The translations under genes and the position numbers were made by a program. A DNA stretch of 64,000 nt, from assembly GCF_022698165.1 (NCBI RefSeq), contig NZ_JALDAY010000014.1, positions 62,001 to 126,000 on the forward strand. The letters are read 5' to 3'. Source of the stretch: Streptomyces cylindrosporus (GTDB lineage Bacteria > Actinomycetota > Actinomycetes > Streptomycetales > Streptomycetaceae). Below the pieces are notes generated by a model that ran no database searches, was not told the origin of the DNA, and was given only the letters and a program-made list of their open reading frames with translations. Shown here piece after piece: positions 1 to 12,340 of the stretch (positions are counted from its first letter, which is position 1; the number at the start of each line of letters is the position of its first letter).

Positions 1-1011
1 GGCATACGTCCCGAGGTCATATTCGCCGCCCTGGTGGGCGCGATCCTCTGGAACCTGGTGACCTGGCTGGTGGGCCTGCCCTCCAGCTCCTCGCACGCCC
101 TGATGGGCGGTCTGATCGGCGCCACCATCGCCTCCGCGGGCATGGGCGCGGTCCACGGTGACGTGCTGGTCACCAAGGTGCTGATCCCGGCGCTCGCCGC
201 CCCGGTCGTGGCGGGCGTCGCCGCGATGCTGGCGACCCGCTTCTCCTACACCCTCGGCAAGAAGGCCGACGGCAAGGCCGCGGAGAAGGGCTACCGCGCC
301 GGCCAGATCGCCTCGGCCGGCCTGGTCTCCCTCGCGCACGGCACCAACGACGCGCAGAAGACGATGGGCATCATCACCCTCGCCCTGGTCGCCGGCGGCG
401 CCGTCGCGCCCGACTCCGACCCGCCCACCTGGGTCATCCTCTCCGCGGGCCTGGCCATCGCGCTCGGCACGTACATCGGCGGCTGGCGCATCATCCGCAC
501 GATGGGCAAGGGCCTGACCGACCTCCAGCCGCAGCAGGGCTTCGCCGCCCAGACCAGTGCGGCCACCGCCATCCTGGCCTCCTCCCACCTCGGCTTCTCC
601 CTCTCCACCACGCACGTCGTCTCCGGTTCGGTGATGGGCGCGGGCCTGGGCCGCAAGGGCGGCGCGGTCCGCTGGTCGACGGCCACCCGGATGTTCGTGG
701 CGTGGGGCCTGACGCTCCCGGCCGCGGCCCTGGTGGGCGCGCTGGCCGAGTCGGTCACCGACCTCGGCGACTGGGGCACGGCGGTCGTCGCCGTCTTCCT
801 GGTCGCTTCGAGCGCCGCGATCTGGAAGGTCTCCCGCCGCGAGGTCGTCGACGCGTCGAACGTCGTCGGCACGGAGGAGCCGGCCGGCGTGGTCACCACG
901 GCGATCGCGGCCGTCACGCCGCCGCCGGCGGGCTCGGTCGCCGAGGACCTGACGGCCACGATCCCCGCTCCCGCCACCACGACCCCGGCCACCCCGCCGG
1001 CCGCCGTCTGA
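1..1011 (+). CDS. PiT-family inorganic phosphate permease (5' end outside window)
   Basis: This is the C-terminal part of a low-affinity inorganic phosphate transporter of the PiT family, a multi-pass membrane protein that imports phosphate as a metal-phosphate complex with H+ or Na+. The reading frame is open from the first base, so the true start lies upstream. Two copies of the PiT signature region are visible: the GLPSSSSHALMGGLIG stretch near base 75 and the S-x-STTHVVSGSVMGAG stretch near base 600. A GTNDAQKTMGI motif near base 345 is also typical. The last ~55 residues form an Ala/Pro/Thr-rich tail that is probably cytoplasmic and disordered. The 73-aa gene 34 bp downstream is likely co-transcribed. 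Confidence 0.93.
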   Translation, partial: GIRPEVIFAALVGAILWNLVTWLVGLPSSSSHALMGGLIGATIASAGMGAVHGDVLVTKVLIPALAAPVVAGVAAMLATRFSYTLGKKADGKAAEKGYRAGQIASAGLVSLAHGTNDAQKTMGIITLALVAGGAVAPDSDPPTWVILSAGLAIALGTYIGGWRIIRTMGKGLTDLQPQQGFAAQTSAATAILASSHLGFSLSTTHVVSGSVMGAGLGRKGGAVRWSTATRMFVAWGLTLPAAALVGALAESVTDLGDWGTAVVAVFLVASSAAIWKVSRREVVDASNVVGTEEPAGVVTTAIAAVTPPPAGSVAEDLTATIPAPATTTPATPPAAV

Positions 1012-1045
1012 GCCCCGCGCACCGGTAACGAAGGAAAGCAGCAGC

Positions 1046-1267
1046 ATGAGCATCGACTGGTCCGCCCTGGCCTCCGTCTTCGGCGTCAGCCTCGCGGTCA
1101 CCGTGGGTCTCGTCGCCCTGTTCACCCTCGGCGTCATGGGCCTGTCCCGCCGCGAGCGCGCGGTGGCCCAGGGCGACTCCGCGACTCTCGCGGTCACCGG
1201 CGCGTACGTCTGCTTCGCGGGGTGCGCGGCGGCGGTGGCGTACGGGATCTCACTGATCGTGGCCTGA
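1046..1267 (+). CDS. Small two-helix membrane protein, unknown function
   Basis: A 73-aa protein with two clear hydrophobic helices, about residues 8-33 and 50-72, separated by a short basic/polar loop (LSRRERAVAQGDS). An AAGGA motif lies 10 nt before the ATG. It follows the phosphate permease by 34 bp on the same strand, so it may be an accessory membrane peptide of that transporter; this is inferred from position only. I do not recognise a named family. Confidence 0.75.
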   Translation: MSIDWSALASVFGVSLAVTVGLVALFTLGVMGLSRRERAVAQGDSATLAVTGAYVCFAGCAAAVAYGISLIVA

Positions 1268-1321
1268 CTCGTATCGCTCTGTGGGCCTCAGCACACTCCC
1301 CCGTCGCAGGTCAACGGCAAG

Positions 1322-1350
1322 TTGACTGCCGTTCGGGGGCGTGGTGGACT
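1322..1350 (+). promoter_or_regulatory. Candidate housekeeping promoter for the cobalamin operon
   Basis: TTGACT at 1322-1327 matches a -35 box, and TGGACT at 1345-1350 is a weak -10 at 17-bp spacing. This would place the start of transcription just before the riboswitch. The -35 lies inside overlapping inverted repeats: GTCAAC/GTTGAC at 1310-1326 and AACGGCA/TGCCGTT at 1313-1333. The -10 is a poor match, so the call rests mainly on position. Confidence 0.35.
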
Positions 1351-1475
1351 GCCGGAGCCATGTACGGCGGCAAGGGAGGAAGCCGGTGTGAGTCCGGCGC
1401 GGTCCCGCCACTGTCACCGGGGTAGGTAGCCCCGGGAGCCAGGAACTCCCACCGCCGGTCTCGTCGAACCAGGGC
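1345..1475 (+). ncRNA. Cobalamin (adenosylcobalamin) riboswitch
   Basis: The conserved core of a B12 riboswitch is visible. GCCGGTGTGAGTCCGGC at 1382-1398 forms the P4/P5-type hairpin. CCCGCCACTGTC at 1404-1415 is the hallmark junction, and AGCCAGGAACTCCC at 1437-1450 is the B12 box. It precedes the first gene of a corrin operon. In such elements adenosylcobalamin binding turns the downstream genes off. The outer limits are approximate because the P1 partners could not be fixed by eye. A further hairpin (CAGGG-c-GTG / CACCCTG, 1470-1487) sits directly before the ribosome-binding site of the leader ORF and could be the expression platform. Confidence 0.9.
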
Positions 1476-1504
1476 GTGGACACCCTGAGTGAGGACATAT
1501 CGCC

Positions 1505-1564
1505 ATGCGCGGCTGCCTGTTGAGCGTCAACGCCCGAGCGCTGCCCCATCCCACGGCCGGTTGA
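1505..1564 (+). CDS. 19-aa leader peptide between the B12 riboswitch and cbiB
   Basis: A short ORF starting with ATG and encoding MRGCLLSVNARALPHPTAG. Its start has a strong ribosome-binding site, AGTGAGGA, 9 nt upstream. cbiB begins 4 nt after its stop, and the sequence before cbiB (ggttgagccg) has no recognisable Shine-Dalgarno. The arrangement suggests that ribosomes load here and re-initiate on cbiB, so that riboswitch control of one site governs the operon. I know of no named family. An alternative is that it is a chance ORF and cbiB is initiated inefficiently on its own. Confidence 0.5.
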   Translation: MRGCLLSVNARALPHPTAG

Positions 1565-1568
1565 GCCG

Positions 1569-2510
1569 ATGCGTGCCGATCGCGTTTTCGCGTACGGCGC
1601 CGCTGCCGGACTCCTCGGTGACCAGCTGCTCGGCGATCCGCGCCGCGGGCATCCGGTCGCCATCTTCGGGCGGGCCGCGGGCGCCGTGGAGCGGGTGCTG
1701 TGGCGCGACCACCGCGGGTGGGGTGCGCTGCACACCGCCGTGTGCGTCGGCGGGGCGGTGGGGCTCGGTGCCGTGGCGGAGAGAGTCGTACGACCGTCCC
1801 GTACCGCCTCCGTCGCGCTGACCGCCGCCGCCACCTGGGCCGTTGTCGGGGGGACTTCGCTGGCGCGTGAGGCCCGGGGTGTCGGGCGGGCTCTGGAGGC
1901 CGGGGACGTCGAGGGGGCGCGGGCCCGGCTGCCTCACTTGTGCGGGCGGGATCCGCAGGCGCTGGACGCCGACGGGATCGCGCGGGCTGTTGTGGAGTCC
2001 GTCGCCGAGAACACGTCGGACGCCGTCGTCGGGGCGCTGGTGTGGGGGGCCGTCGGCGGGGTGCCGGGGCTCGTCGGGTTCCGGGCCGTGAACACCCTCG
2101 ACGCCATGGTCGGACACAAATCCGCCAAGTACCGGCGCTACGGCTGGGCTTCCGCCCGGCTGGACGACCTCGCCGGGTGGCCGGGGGCGCGGCTGACCGC
2201 CGCCCTCGCGACCGTGGCGGGCGACGACCCCCGGGGTGCGGTACGGGCCTGGCGTGCCGACGCCGCCAAGCATCCGAGCCCCAACGCCGGGCCCGTGGAG
2301 GCCTCCTTCGCGGGGGCGCTCGGCGTGCGGCTGGGCGGGACGCTGTCGTACGGCGGCCGCGTCGAGCACCGGCCCGTGCTGAACACCCAGGGACGCGCCG
2401 TCGCCGTACACGACATCGAGCGGGCGGTACGGCTCTCCCGGCGCGTCGGTCTGCTCGCGCTCGGCGTCAGCGTCGCCGCGCGGCTGCTGCTGAAGGGACG
2501 TACGACATGA
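1569..2510 (+). CDS. cobD: Adenosylcobinamide-phosphate synthase, CbiB/CobD
   Basis: A 313-aa membrane enzyme that attaches (R)-1-amino-2-propanol (phosphate) to adenosylcobyric acid. The N-terminus (FAYGAAAGLLGDQLLGDP) and the motif ESVAENTSDAVV near residue 140 are characteristic of the family, as is the later stretch NTLDAMVGHKSAKYRRYGWASAR. Length is normal for the family. It is the first large gene after the riboswitch, and its TGA overlaps the ATG of cobQ (ATGA). The start is 4 nt after a leader ORF and lacks its own clear ribosome-binding site. Naming differs between systems: cobD in Pseudomonas usage, cbiB in Salmonella usage. Confidence 0.93.
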   Translation: MRADRVFAYGAAAGLLGDQLLGDPRRGHPVAIFGRAAGAVERVLWRDHRGWGALHTAVCVGGAVGLGAVAERVVRPSRTASVALTAAATWAVVGGTSLAREARGVGRALEAGDVEGARARLPHLCGRDPQALDADGIARAVVESVAENTSDAVVGALVWGAVGGVPGLVGFRAVNTLDAMVGHKSAKYRRYGWASARLDDLAGWPGARLTAALATVAGDDPRGAVRAWRADAAKHPSPNAGPVEASFAGALGVRLGGTLSYGGRVEHRPVLNTQGRAVAVHDIERAVRLSRRVGLLALGVSVAARLLLKGRTT

Positions 2511-4011
2511 GCGGGGGGCTGCTCGTCGCCGGTACCACCTCCGATGCCGGCAAGAGTGTCGTCACCGCGGGGATCTGCCGGTGGCTGGTGCGGCAGGGGG
2601 TCAAGGTCGCGCCCTTCAAGGCGCAGAACATGTCCCTGAACTCCTTCGTGACCAGGGAAGGCGCCGAGATCGGGCGGGCTCAGGCCATGCAGGCGCAGGC
2701 CTGCCGGATCGAGCCGACCGCGCTGATGAATCCCGTACTGCTCAAGCCGGGCGGCGAGCAGAGCAGTCAGGTCGTGCTCATGGGCAAGCCCGTGGGCGAG
2801 CTGAGTGCGCGCGGCTACCACGGCGGGCGGCAGCGGCAGTTGCTCGGGACCGTGCTGGAGTGCCTCGCCGAACTGCGGGGCACGTATGACGCGGTGATCT
2901 GTGAGGGGGCGGGCAGTCCGGCCGAGATCAACCTGCGCCGGACCGACATCGTGAACATGGGGATCGCCCGGAACGCCGGGCTGCCCGTGCTCGTGGTCGG
3001 GGACATCGATCGCGGGGGCGTCTTCGCCTCCTTCTTCGGGACCGTCGCGCTGCTGTCGCAGGAGGACCAGAGGCTTGTCGCCGGGTTCCTCGTCAACAAG
3101 TTCCGGGGGGATGTCTCCCTGCTGGAGCCCGGGCTCGACATGCTGCACGGGCTCACCGGGCGGCGGACGTACGGTGTGCTGCCCTTCCGGCACGGGCTCG
3201 GCATCGACGAGGAGGACGGGCTGCGCGTCTCCCTGCGCGGGACCGTGCGGGAGTCCAGCACCGCACCGCCGGTCGGGGAGGACGTGCTGCGGGTCGCCGT
3301 CTGCGCGATCCCCCTCATGTCCAACTTCACCGACGTGGACGCGCTGGCCGCCGAACCGGGTGTCGTGGTGCGGTTCGTGGACCGGCCCGAGGAGCTCGCC
3401 GACGCCGATCTCGTCGTCGTTCCGGGGACCCGGGGGACGGTGAAGGCCCTGGAGTGGCTGCGGGAGCGGGGACTTGCCGACGCCCTGGTCCGCAGGGCCG
3501 CCGAGCAGCGGCCCGTGCTCGGCATCTGCGGTGGCTTCCAGATTCTCGGTGAGCGCATCGAGGACGAGGTCGAGAGCCGGCGGGGGCGGGTGGAGGGTCT
3601 CGGGGTGCTGCCCCTAAGGGTGCGGTTCGCCCCCGACAAGATCCTTACCCGGCCGGAAGGACAGGCACTCGGCGAACGGGTCGAGGGATACGAGATCCAT
3701 CACGGGGTCGCCGAAGTCACAGGTGGGGAACCGTTCCTGGACGGCTGCCGGGTCGGGCAGACCTGGGGTACCCACTGGCACGGTTCGCTGGAGTCGGACG
3801 GGTTCCGGCGGGCGTTCCTGCGGGAGGTGGCGGCCGCCGCGGGCCGCCGTTTCGTGCCGGCCCCCGACACCTCGTTCGCCGCGCTGCGCGAGGAGCAGCT
3901 CGACCGGCTCGGCGATCTGATCGAACAGCACGCGGACACGGACGCGCTGTGGCGGCTCATCGAGTCCGGCGCGCCGCAAGGACTGCCTTTCATTCCACCG
4001 GGAGCGCCCGC

Positions 4012-4015
<4 letters not shown>
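2507..4015 (+). CDS. cobQ: Cobyric acid synthase, CobQ
   Basis: A 502-aa glutamine-dependent amidotransferase that amidates the b, d, e and g side chains of adenosylcobyrinic acid a,c-diamide, using ATP. The N-terminal half is a dethiobiotin-synthetase-like P-loop domain (GTTSDAGKS, residues 8-16; APFKAQNMSLN). The C-terminal half is a class I glutamine amidotransferase with the nucleophile cysteine in PVLGICGGFQILGE and a later His in GTHWHGSLE. The ATG start is chosen because it overlaps the cbiB stop and gives the family's usual length. The stop overlaps the ATG of cobN in the same ATGA fashion, so the three genes are translationally coupled. Confidence 0.96.
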
Positions 4016-7664
<3,649 letters not shown>

Positions 7665-7668
<4 letters not shown>

Positions 7669-9653
7669 CAACCCCCTTTCCCTTCACGGCCGTTGTCGGC
7701 CAGGACGATCTGCGGCTGGCGCTGCTGCTGAACGCCGTCTCCCCGGCGGTCGGCGGGGTGCTGGTGCGCGGCGAGAAGGGCACCGCCAAGTCGACGGCCG
7801 TGCGCGCCCTTTCGGCGCTGCTGCCCGAGGTCGCGATCGTTCCCGGGTGCCGTTTCTCCTGCGACCCCGCGGCGCCGGACCCGTCCTGCCCGGACGGCCC
7901 GCACGAGCAGGGGCCCGGGGCCCGACGCCCGGCCCGCATGGTCGAGTTGCCGGTCGGTGCCTCCGAGGACCGGCTGGTCGGCGCCCTGGACATCGAGCGG
8001 GCGCTGGCCGAGGGCGTGAAGGCCTTCGAGCCCGGCCTGCTCGCCGACGCGCACCGCGGGATCCTCTACGTCGACGAGGTCAACCTCCTCCACGACCACC
8101 TCGTCGACCTGCTGCTGGACGCGGCGGCGATGGGCGCCTCGTACGTGGAGCGCGAGGGCGTGTCGGTCCGGCACGCCGCCCGCTTCCTGCTCGTCGGCAC
8201 GATGAACCCCGAAGAGGGCGAGCTGCGGCCGCAGTTGCTCGACCGGTTCGGCCTGACCGTCGAGGTCGCGGCCTCGCGGGAGCCCGACCAGCGGGTGGAG
8301 GTCGTACGGCGCAGGCTCGCCTACGACGACGATCCGGCCGGTTTCGCGGCGCGTTGGGCGGACGAGGAGACGGCGGTACGTCAACGGATCGTCGCCGCGC
8401 GGGAGTTGCTGCCGTCGGTGCGGCTGGGCGACGGGGCGCTGCGGCAGATCGCGGCGACCTGTGCCGCCTTCGAGGTGGACGGCATGCGGGCCGACATCGT
8501 GATGGCGCGTACGGCGACGGCGCTGGCGGCCTGGGCCGGGCGGACCGACGTGCTCGCCGAGGACGTACGGCAGGCGGCGCTGCTCGCGCTGCCGCACCGG
8601 CGGCGCCGTAACCCCTTCGACGCGCCGGGGCTGGACGAGGACAAGCTCGACGAGACGCTGGAGGAGTTCGCCGAGCCGGAGGACGACGACCCCGGTCCGG
8701 ACGGTGGCCCCGGCGGCGGTGGCGGGCAGCCTCCGTCCGAGCCGGACGGTCCGCAGGGCGGCGACACCGGTGCCCGGCCCGAGGCCGGCGAGGACGGGCA
8801 GCCGCAGGCCTCGGGGGCTGCCGAGCAGTCCCCCGTGCGGGCCTCGGAACCGTTCCGGACGAAGGTGCTGAGCGTGCCCGGGATCGGGGAGGGTGCGGCC
8901 GGGCGGCGTTCGCGGGCGCGCACCGAGCACGGGCGGACCACCGGGGCCCGGCGGCCCCGGGGGGCGCTGACCAAGCTGCACTTGGCGGCGACCGTGCAGG
9001 CCGCGGCGCCGCATCAGCGGGCGCGCGGCCGGTCGGGGCGCGGGCTGGTGGTGCGGCGGGACGATCTGCGGCAGGCGACCCGGGAGGGCCGCGAGGGGAA
9101 CCTCGTGCTGTTCGTGGTCGACGCGTCCGGGTCGATGGCGGCCCGGCAGCGGATGAGCGCCGTGAAGGGCGCTGTGCTGTCGCTGCTGCTGGACGCCTAC
9201 CAGCGGCGGGACAAGGTGGGCCTGGTGACGTTCCGGGGGTCGGCGGCCGATGTGGCGCTGCCGCCGACCTCGTCCGTGGACGCGGCGGCCGTACGGCTGG
9301 AGTCGTTGCCGACCGGTGGGCGTACGCCGCTCGCGGCCGGGCTGCTGAAGGCGCACGACGTGCTGCGGGTGGAGCGGTTGCGGGATCCGGCGCGGCGGGC
9401 GCTGGTCGTCGTGGTGACCGACGGGCGGGCCACGGGCGGCCCTGAGCCGGTCGCGCTGGCCTCGCGGGCGGCGCGGCTGTTCGCGGCCGAGGGGGTCGCG
9501 TCCGTGGTCGTCGACTGCGAGTCCGGGCCCGTGCGGCTGGGGCTGGCCGGGCAGCTCGCGGGTGAACTGGGGGGCCCGGCGGTCACCTTGGACGAGTTGC
9601 GGGCCGACTCGATCGCCGGGCTGGTCAAGGACGTACAGAGGAGGGCCGCGTAA
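7665..9653 (+). CDS. Fused ChlI/ChlD-type chelatase subunit (AAA+ ATPase plus vWA domain)
   Basis: A 662-aa protein acting as the ATPase motor of the chelatase with CobN. Residues 1-340 form a magnesium-chelatase I-type AAA+ module, with Walker A GEKGTAKST, Walker B-like GILYVDEVNLL and the sensor region VGTMNPEEGELRPQLLDRFGL. A Pro/Gly/Asp-rich acidic linker follows (about 345-400). Residues about 480-660 are a von Willebrand A domain with an intact MIDAS motif (VVDASGSM). It thus combines roles held by CobS and CobT in Pseudomonas. The GTG start overlaps the cobN stop, and the TAA overlaps the ATG of cobO by one base. Confidence 0.93.
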
Positions 9654-10252
9654 TGCCGCAGGGGCAGCCGAGTGTCGTACCGGACGATGGACTGACGACC
9701 CGTCAGCGCCGTAACCGGCCGCTTGTGGTCGTGCACACGGGAGTTGGGAAGGGCAAGTCCACGGCCGCCTTCGGGCTCGCGCTGCGGGCCTGGAACCAGG
9801 GGTGGCCGATCGGGGTGTTCCAGTTCGTCAAGTCGGCGAAGTGGAAGGTGGGCGAGGAGAACGCGCTGCGGGTGCTCGGTGCCAGCGGCGAGGGCGGCTC
9901 CGTCGACTGGCACAAGATGGGCGAGGGCTGGTCGTGGGTCCAGCGCGACGCCCAGATGGACAACGAGGAGAAGGCCCGGGAGGGCTGGGAGCAGGTCAAG
10001 CGGGACCTGGCGGCACAGACGTACCGGCTGTACGTGCTCGACGAGTTCGCGTACCCGATGCACTGGGGCTGGGTCGACACCGACGAGGTGATCGACGTGC
10101 TGCGCGACCGGCCGGGCACCCAGCATGTGGTGATCACCGGGCGGAACGCGCCCGAGAAGCTCGTCGGCTTCGCCGACCTCGTGACCGACATGTCCAAGGT
10201 CAAGCACCCGATGGACGCGGGCCAGAAGGGCCAGAGGGGCATCGAGTGGTGA
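9653..10252 (+). CDS. cobO: Cob(I)yrinic acid a,c-diamide adenosyltransferase, CobO
   Basis: A 199-aa corrinoid adenosyltransferase of the CobO/BtuR family. It transfers the 5'-deoxyadenosyl group of ATP to the reduced cobalt. The P-loop GVGKGKST lies at residues 30-37 and is followed by AAFGLALRAWNQGWPIGVFQ, typical of the family; VLDEFAYPMHWGWVD is the Walker B-like region. Length is normal. It starts on the last base of the upstream TAA (TAATG), and its TGA overlaps the GTG of cobB. Confidence 0.96.
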   Translation: MPQGQPSVVPDDGLTTRQRRNRPLVVVHTGVGKGKSTAAFGLALRAWNQGWPIGVFQFVKSAKWKVGEENALRVLGASGEGGSVDWHKMGEGWSWVQRDAQMDNEEKAREGWEQVKRDLAAQTYRLYVLDEFAYPMHWGWVDTDEVIDVLRDRPGTQHVVITGRNAPEKLVGFADLVTDMSKVKHPMDAGQKGQRGIEW

Positions 10253-11595
10253 CTGCCGTACCCCGGTTGGTGATCGCCGCGCCGGCCTCCGGCAGCGGCA
10301 AGACCACCGTCGCCACGGGGCTGATGGCCGCGTTCGCCGCGCGGGGGCTCGCCGTGTCCCCGCACAAGGTGGGGCCGGACTACATCGATCCCGGGTATCA
10401 CGCGCTCGCGACCGGGCGGGTGGGGCGCAATCTCGACGCGTACATGTGCGGGCCGGAGTCGATCGGGCCGCTGTTCGCGCACGGCGCTCGCGGGTGCGAC
10501 GTCGCCGTCGTCGAGGGTGTGATGGGGCTGTACGACGGGGCCGCCGGGGAGGGTGAACTGGCGTCCACCGCGCATGTCGCGAAGTTGCTGCGGGCGCCGG
10601 TCGTGCTGGTCGTCGACGCGTCGTCGCAGTCCCGGTCGGTGGCCGCGCTGGTGCACGGGTTCGTGTCCTGGGACCCGGAGGTCCGGATCGGGGGCGTGAT
10701 CCTCAACAAGGTCGCCTCGGACCGGCACGAGGAGCTGCTGCGGGAGGCGCTGGACCAGACGGGGGTGCCGGTTCTCGGCGTGCTGCGGCGGGTGGCGCAG
10801 GTGGACACGCCTTCGCGGCACCTGGGGCTGGTGCCGGTCGCCGAGCGGCGGGCCGAGGCCGTGGACGCGGTGGCGGCGATGGCCGCGCAGGTACGGCAAG
10901 GGTGCGATCTGGAAGGGCTGTTGGAGCTGGCGCGGAGTGCGGGGGCGCTGTCCTGTGCTCCGTGGGAACCGCCCGTCGTCGAGGCGGAGCGGCGTGCGGT
11001 GGTGGCCGTCGCCGGTGGCCACGCCTTCACCTTCGCCTACGCCGAGCACACCGAACTGCTCACCGCCGCCGGTGCCGAGGTCGTCACCTTCGATCCGCTG
11101 CGTGACGAGCAACTGCCCGACGGGACACAGGGGTTGGTCATCGGGGGCGGGTTCCCGGAGGTCTACGCGTCCGAGCTGTCCGCGAACGAGCCGCTGCGCA
11201 AGGCCGTCGCCGCGCTCGCCGAGAGCGGTGCGCCCGTCGCCGCCGAGTGTGCCGGGCTGCTGTATCTGTGCCGGGAACTCGACGGGCGGCCCATGTGCGG
11301 GGTGCTGGACGCCACCGCGCGGATGAGCGAGCGGCTCACCCTCGGCTATCGGGACGCCGTCGCCGTCAGTGACAGTGTGCTGGCCGTCGCCGGGACGCGG
11401 CTGCGGGGGCACGAGTTCCACCGGACCGTCGTCGAGCCCGGCGCGGGCACGGCTCCCGCCTGGGGGGTGCGCGCCGCCGACCGGCGGGTCGAAGGTTTCG
11501 TGGAAAAGGGCGTGCACGCGAGTTATCTGCACACGCACTGGGCTGCCGAGCCCGGTGTGGCCCGTCGGTTCGTGGAGAGGTGCCGGACGTCATGA
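10249..11595 (+). CDS. cobB: Cobyrinic (hydrogenobyrinic) acid a,c-diamide synthase, CobB
   Basis: A 448-aa glutamine-dependent amidotransferase that amidates the a and c side chains of the corrin. The P-loop APASGSGKTT is at residues 11-20, followed by KVGPDYIDPGYH, diagnostic of CobB/CbiA. The C-terminal glutamine amidotransferase domain carries the nucleophile in AAECAGLLYLCREL and a conserved HASYLHTHW. The GTG start is set by the overlap with the cobO stop and by the immediate start of the P-loop strand. The stop overlaps the ATG of cobI. With CobN late in the pathway, hydrogenobyrinic acid is the likely substrate. Confidence 0.95.
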   Translation: MTAVPRLVIAAPASGSGKTTVATGLMAAFAARGLAVSPHKVGPDYIDPGYHALATGRVGRNLDAYMCGPESIGPLFAHGARGCDVAVVEGVMGLYDGAAGEGELASTAHVAKLLRAPVVLVVDASSQSRSVAALVHGFVSWDPEVRIGGVILNKVASDRHEELLREALDQTGVPVLGVLRRVAQVDTPSRHLGLVPVAERRAEAVDAVAAMAAQVRQGCDLEGLLELARSAGALSCAPWEPPVVEAERRAVVAVAGGHAFTFAYAEHTELLTAAGAEVVTFDPLRDEQLPDGTQGLVIGGGFPEVYASELSANEPLRKAVAALAESGAPVAAECAGLLYLCRELDGRPMCGVLDATARMSERLTLGYRDAVAVSDSVLAVAGTRLRGHEFHRTVVEPGAGTAPAWGVRAADRRVEGFVEKGVHASYLHTHWAAEPGVARRFVERCRTS

Positions 11596-12329
11596 GCAAC
11601 AGCAGCAGGCTGATCGGGGTCGGGGTCGGGCCCGGTGATCCGGAGCTGGTGACCGTCAAGGGCGTCAACGCCCTGCGCGCCGCCGACGTCGTCGTCGTAC
11701 CCGTGATGGACAGCGGGGAGCAGGGGCGGGCCGAGGCCACCGTGCTGCACTACGTGCCCGCGGAGAAGGTCGTCCGGGTCGTGTTCGCGCTCAACGAGCG
11801 CAGTGACCGCGGGCGGCGGGAGGCCGCCTGGGACGCGGCCGGGGAGCGGGTCGCCGCGTTGCTGCGGGCCCACTCCGCCGTCGCGTTCGCGACCATCGGC
11901 GATCCCAACGTGTACTCCACCTTCACCTACCTCGCGCAGACCGTCGCCGAGCTCGTGCCGGGGACCGTGGTCGAGACCGTGCCCGGCATCACCGCCATGC
12001 AGGATCTGGCGGCCAGGTCGGGCGCCGTGCTGACCGAGGGGACCGAACCGCTCACGCTCGTGCCGGTCACCGCGGGGGCCGCCGTGCTCAAGGACGCGCT
12101 GGCCGGGCCCGGCACGGTCGTCGCCTACAAGTTCGGGCGGCAGGCCGGTGAGGTCGCCGAGGCGCTGCGGGAGACCGGGCGGATCGACGACGCGGTGTGG
12201 GGGTCGGCGCTCGGTCTCGACGCCGAGTCCATCCGGCCCGCCGCGGAACTCGACGGCACCCCGCTGCCGTACCTCTCCACGCTCATCGCGCCCGCGCGGC
12301 GCGACGGCGGACGGGGCGGCAAGTTGTGA
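11592..12329 (+). CDS. cobI: Precorrin-2 C20-methyltransferase, CobI
   Basis: A 245-aa SAM-dependent tetrapyrrole methylase that converts precorrin-2 to precorrin-3A. The N-terminal GVGVGPGDPELVTVKGVNAL and the FATIGDPNVYSTF motif are those of the C20 subfamily. PGITAMQDLAARSG also fits. I chose the ATG overlapping the cobB stop (ATGA) rather than an in-frame GTG 12 nt upstream. It is the last gene of the first forward run; its 3' end faces the ZIP transporter 11 bp away. Confidence 0.93.
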   Translation: MSNSSRLIGVGVGPGDPELVTVKGVNALRAADVVVVPVMDSGEQGRAEATVLHYVPAEKVVRVVFALNERSDRGRREAAWDAAGERVAALLRAHSAVAFATIGDPNVYSTFTYLAQTVAELVPGTVVETVPGITAMQDLAARSGAVLTEGTEPLTLVPVTAGAAVLKDALAGPGTVVAYKFGRQAGEVAEALRETGRIDDAVWGSALGLDAESIRPAAELDGTPLPYLSTLIAPARRDGGRGGKL

Positions 12330-12340
12330 CCGGTCGCAGC

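Noticed and set aside
9703..11538. Antisense ORF of 611 codons across cobO and cobB
   Set aside because: Opposite strand of two intact enzymes with all motifs; Arg/Pro/His-rich shadow.
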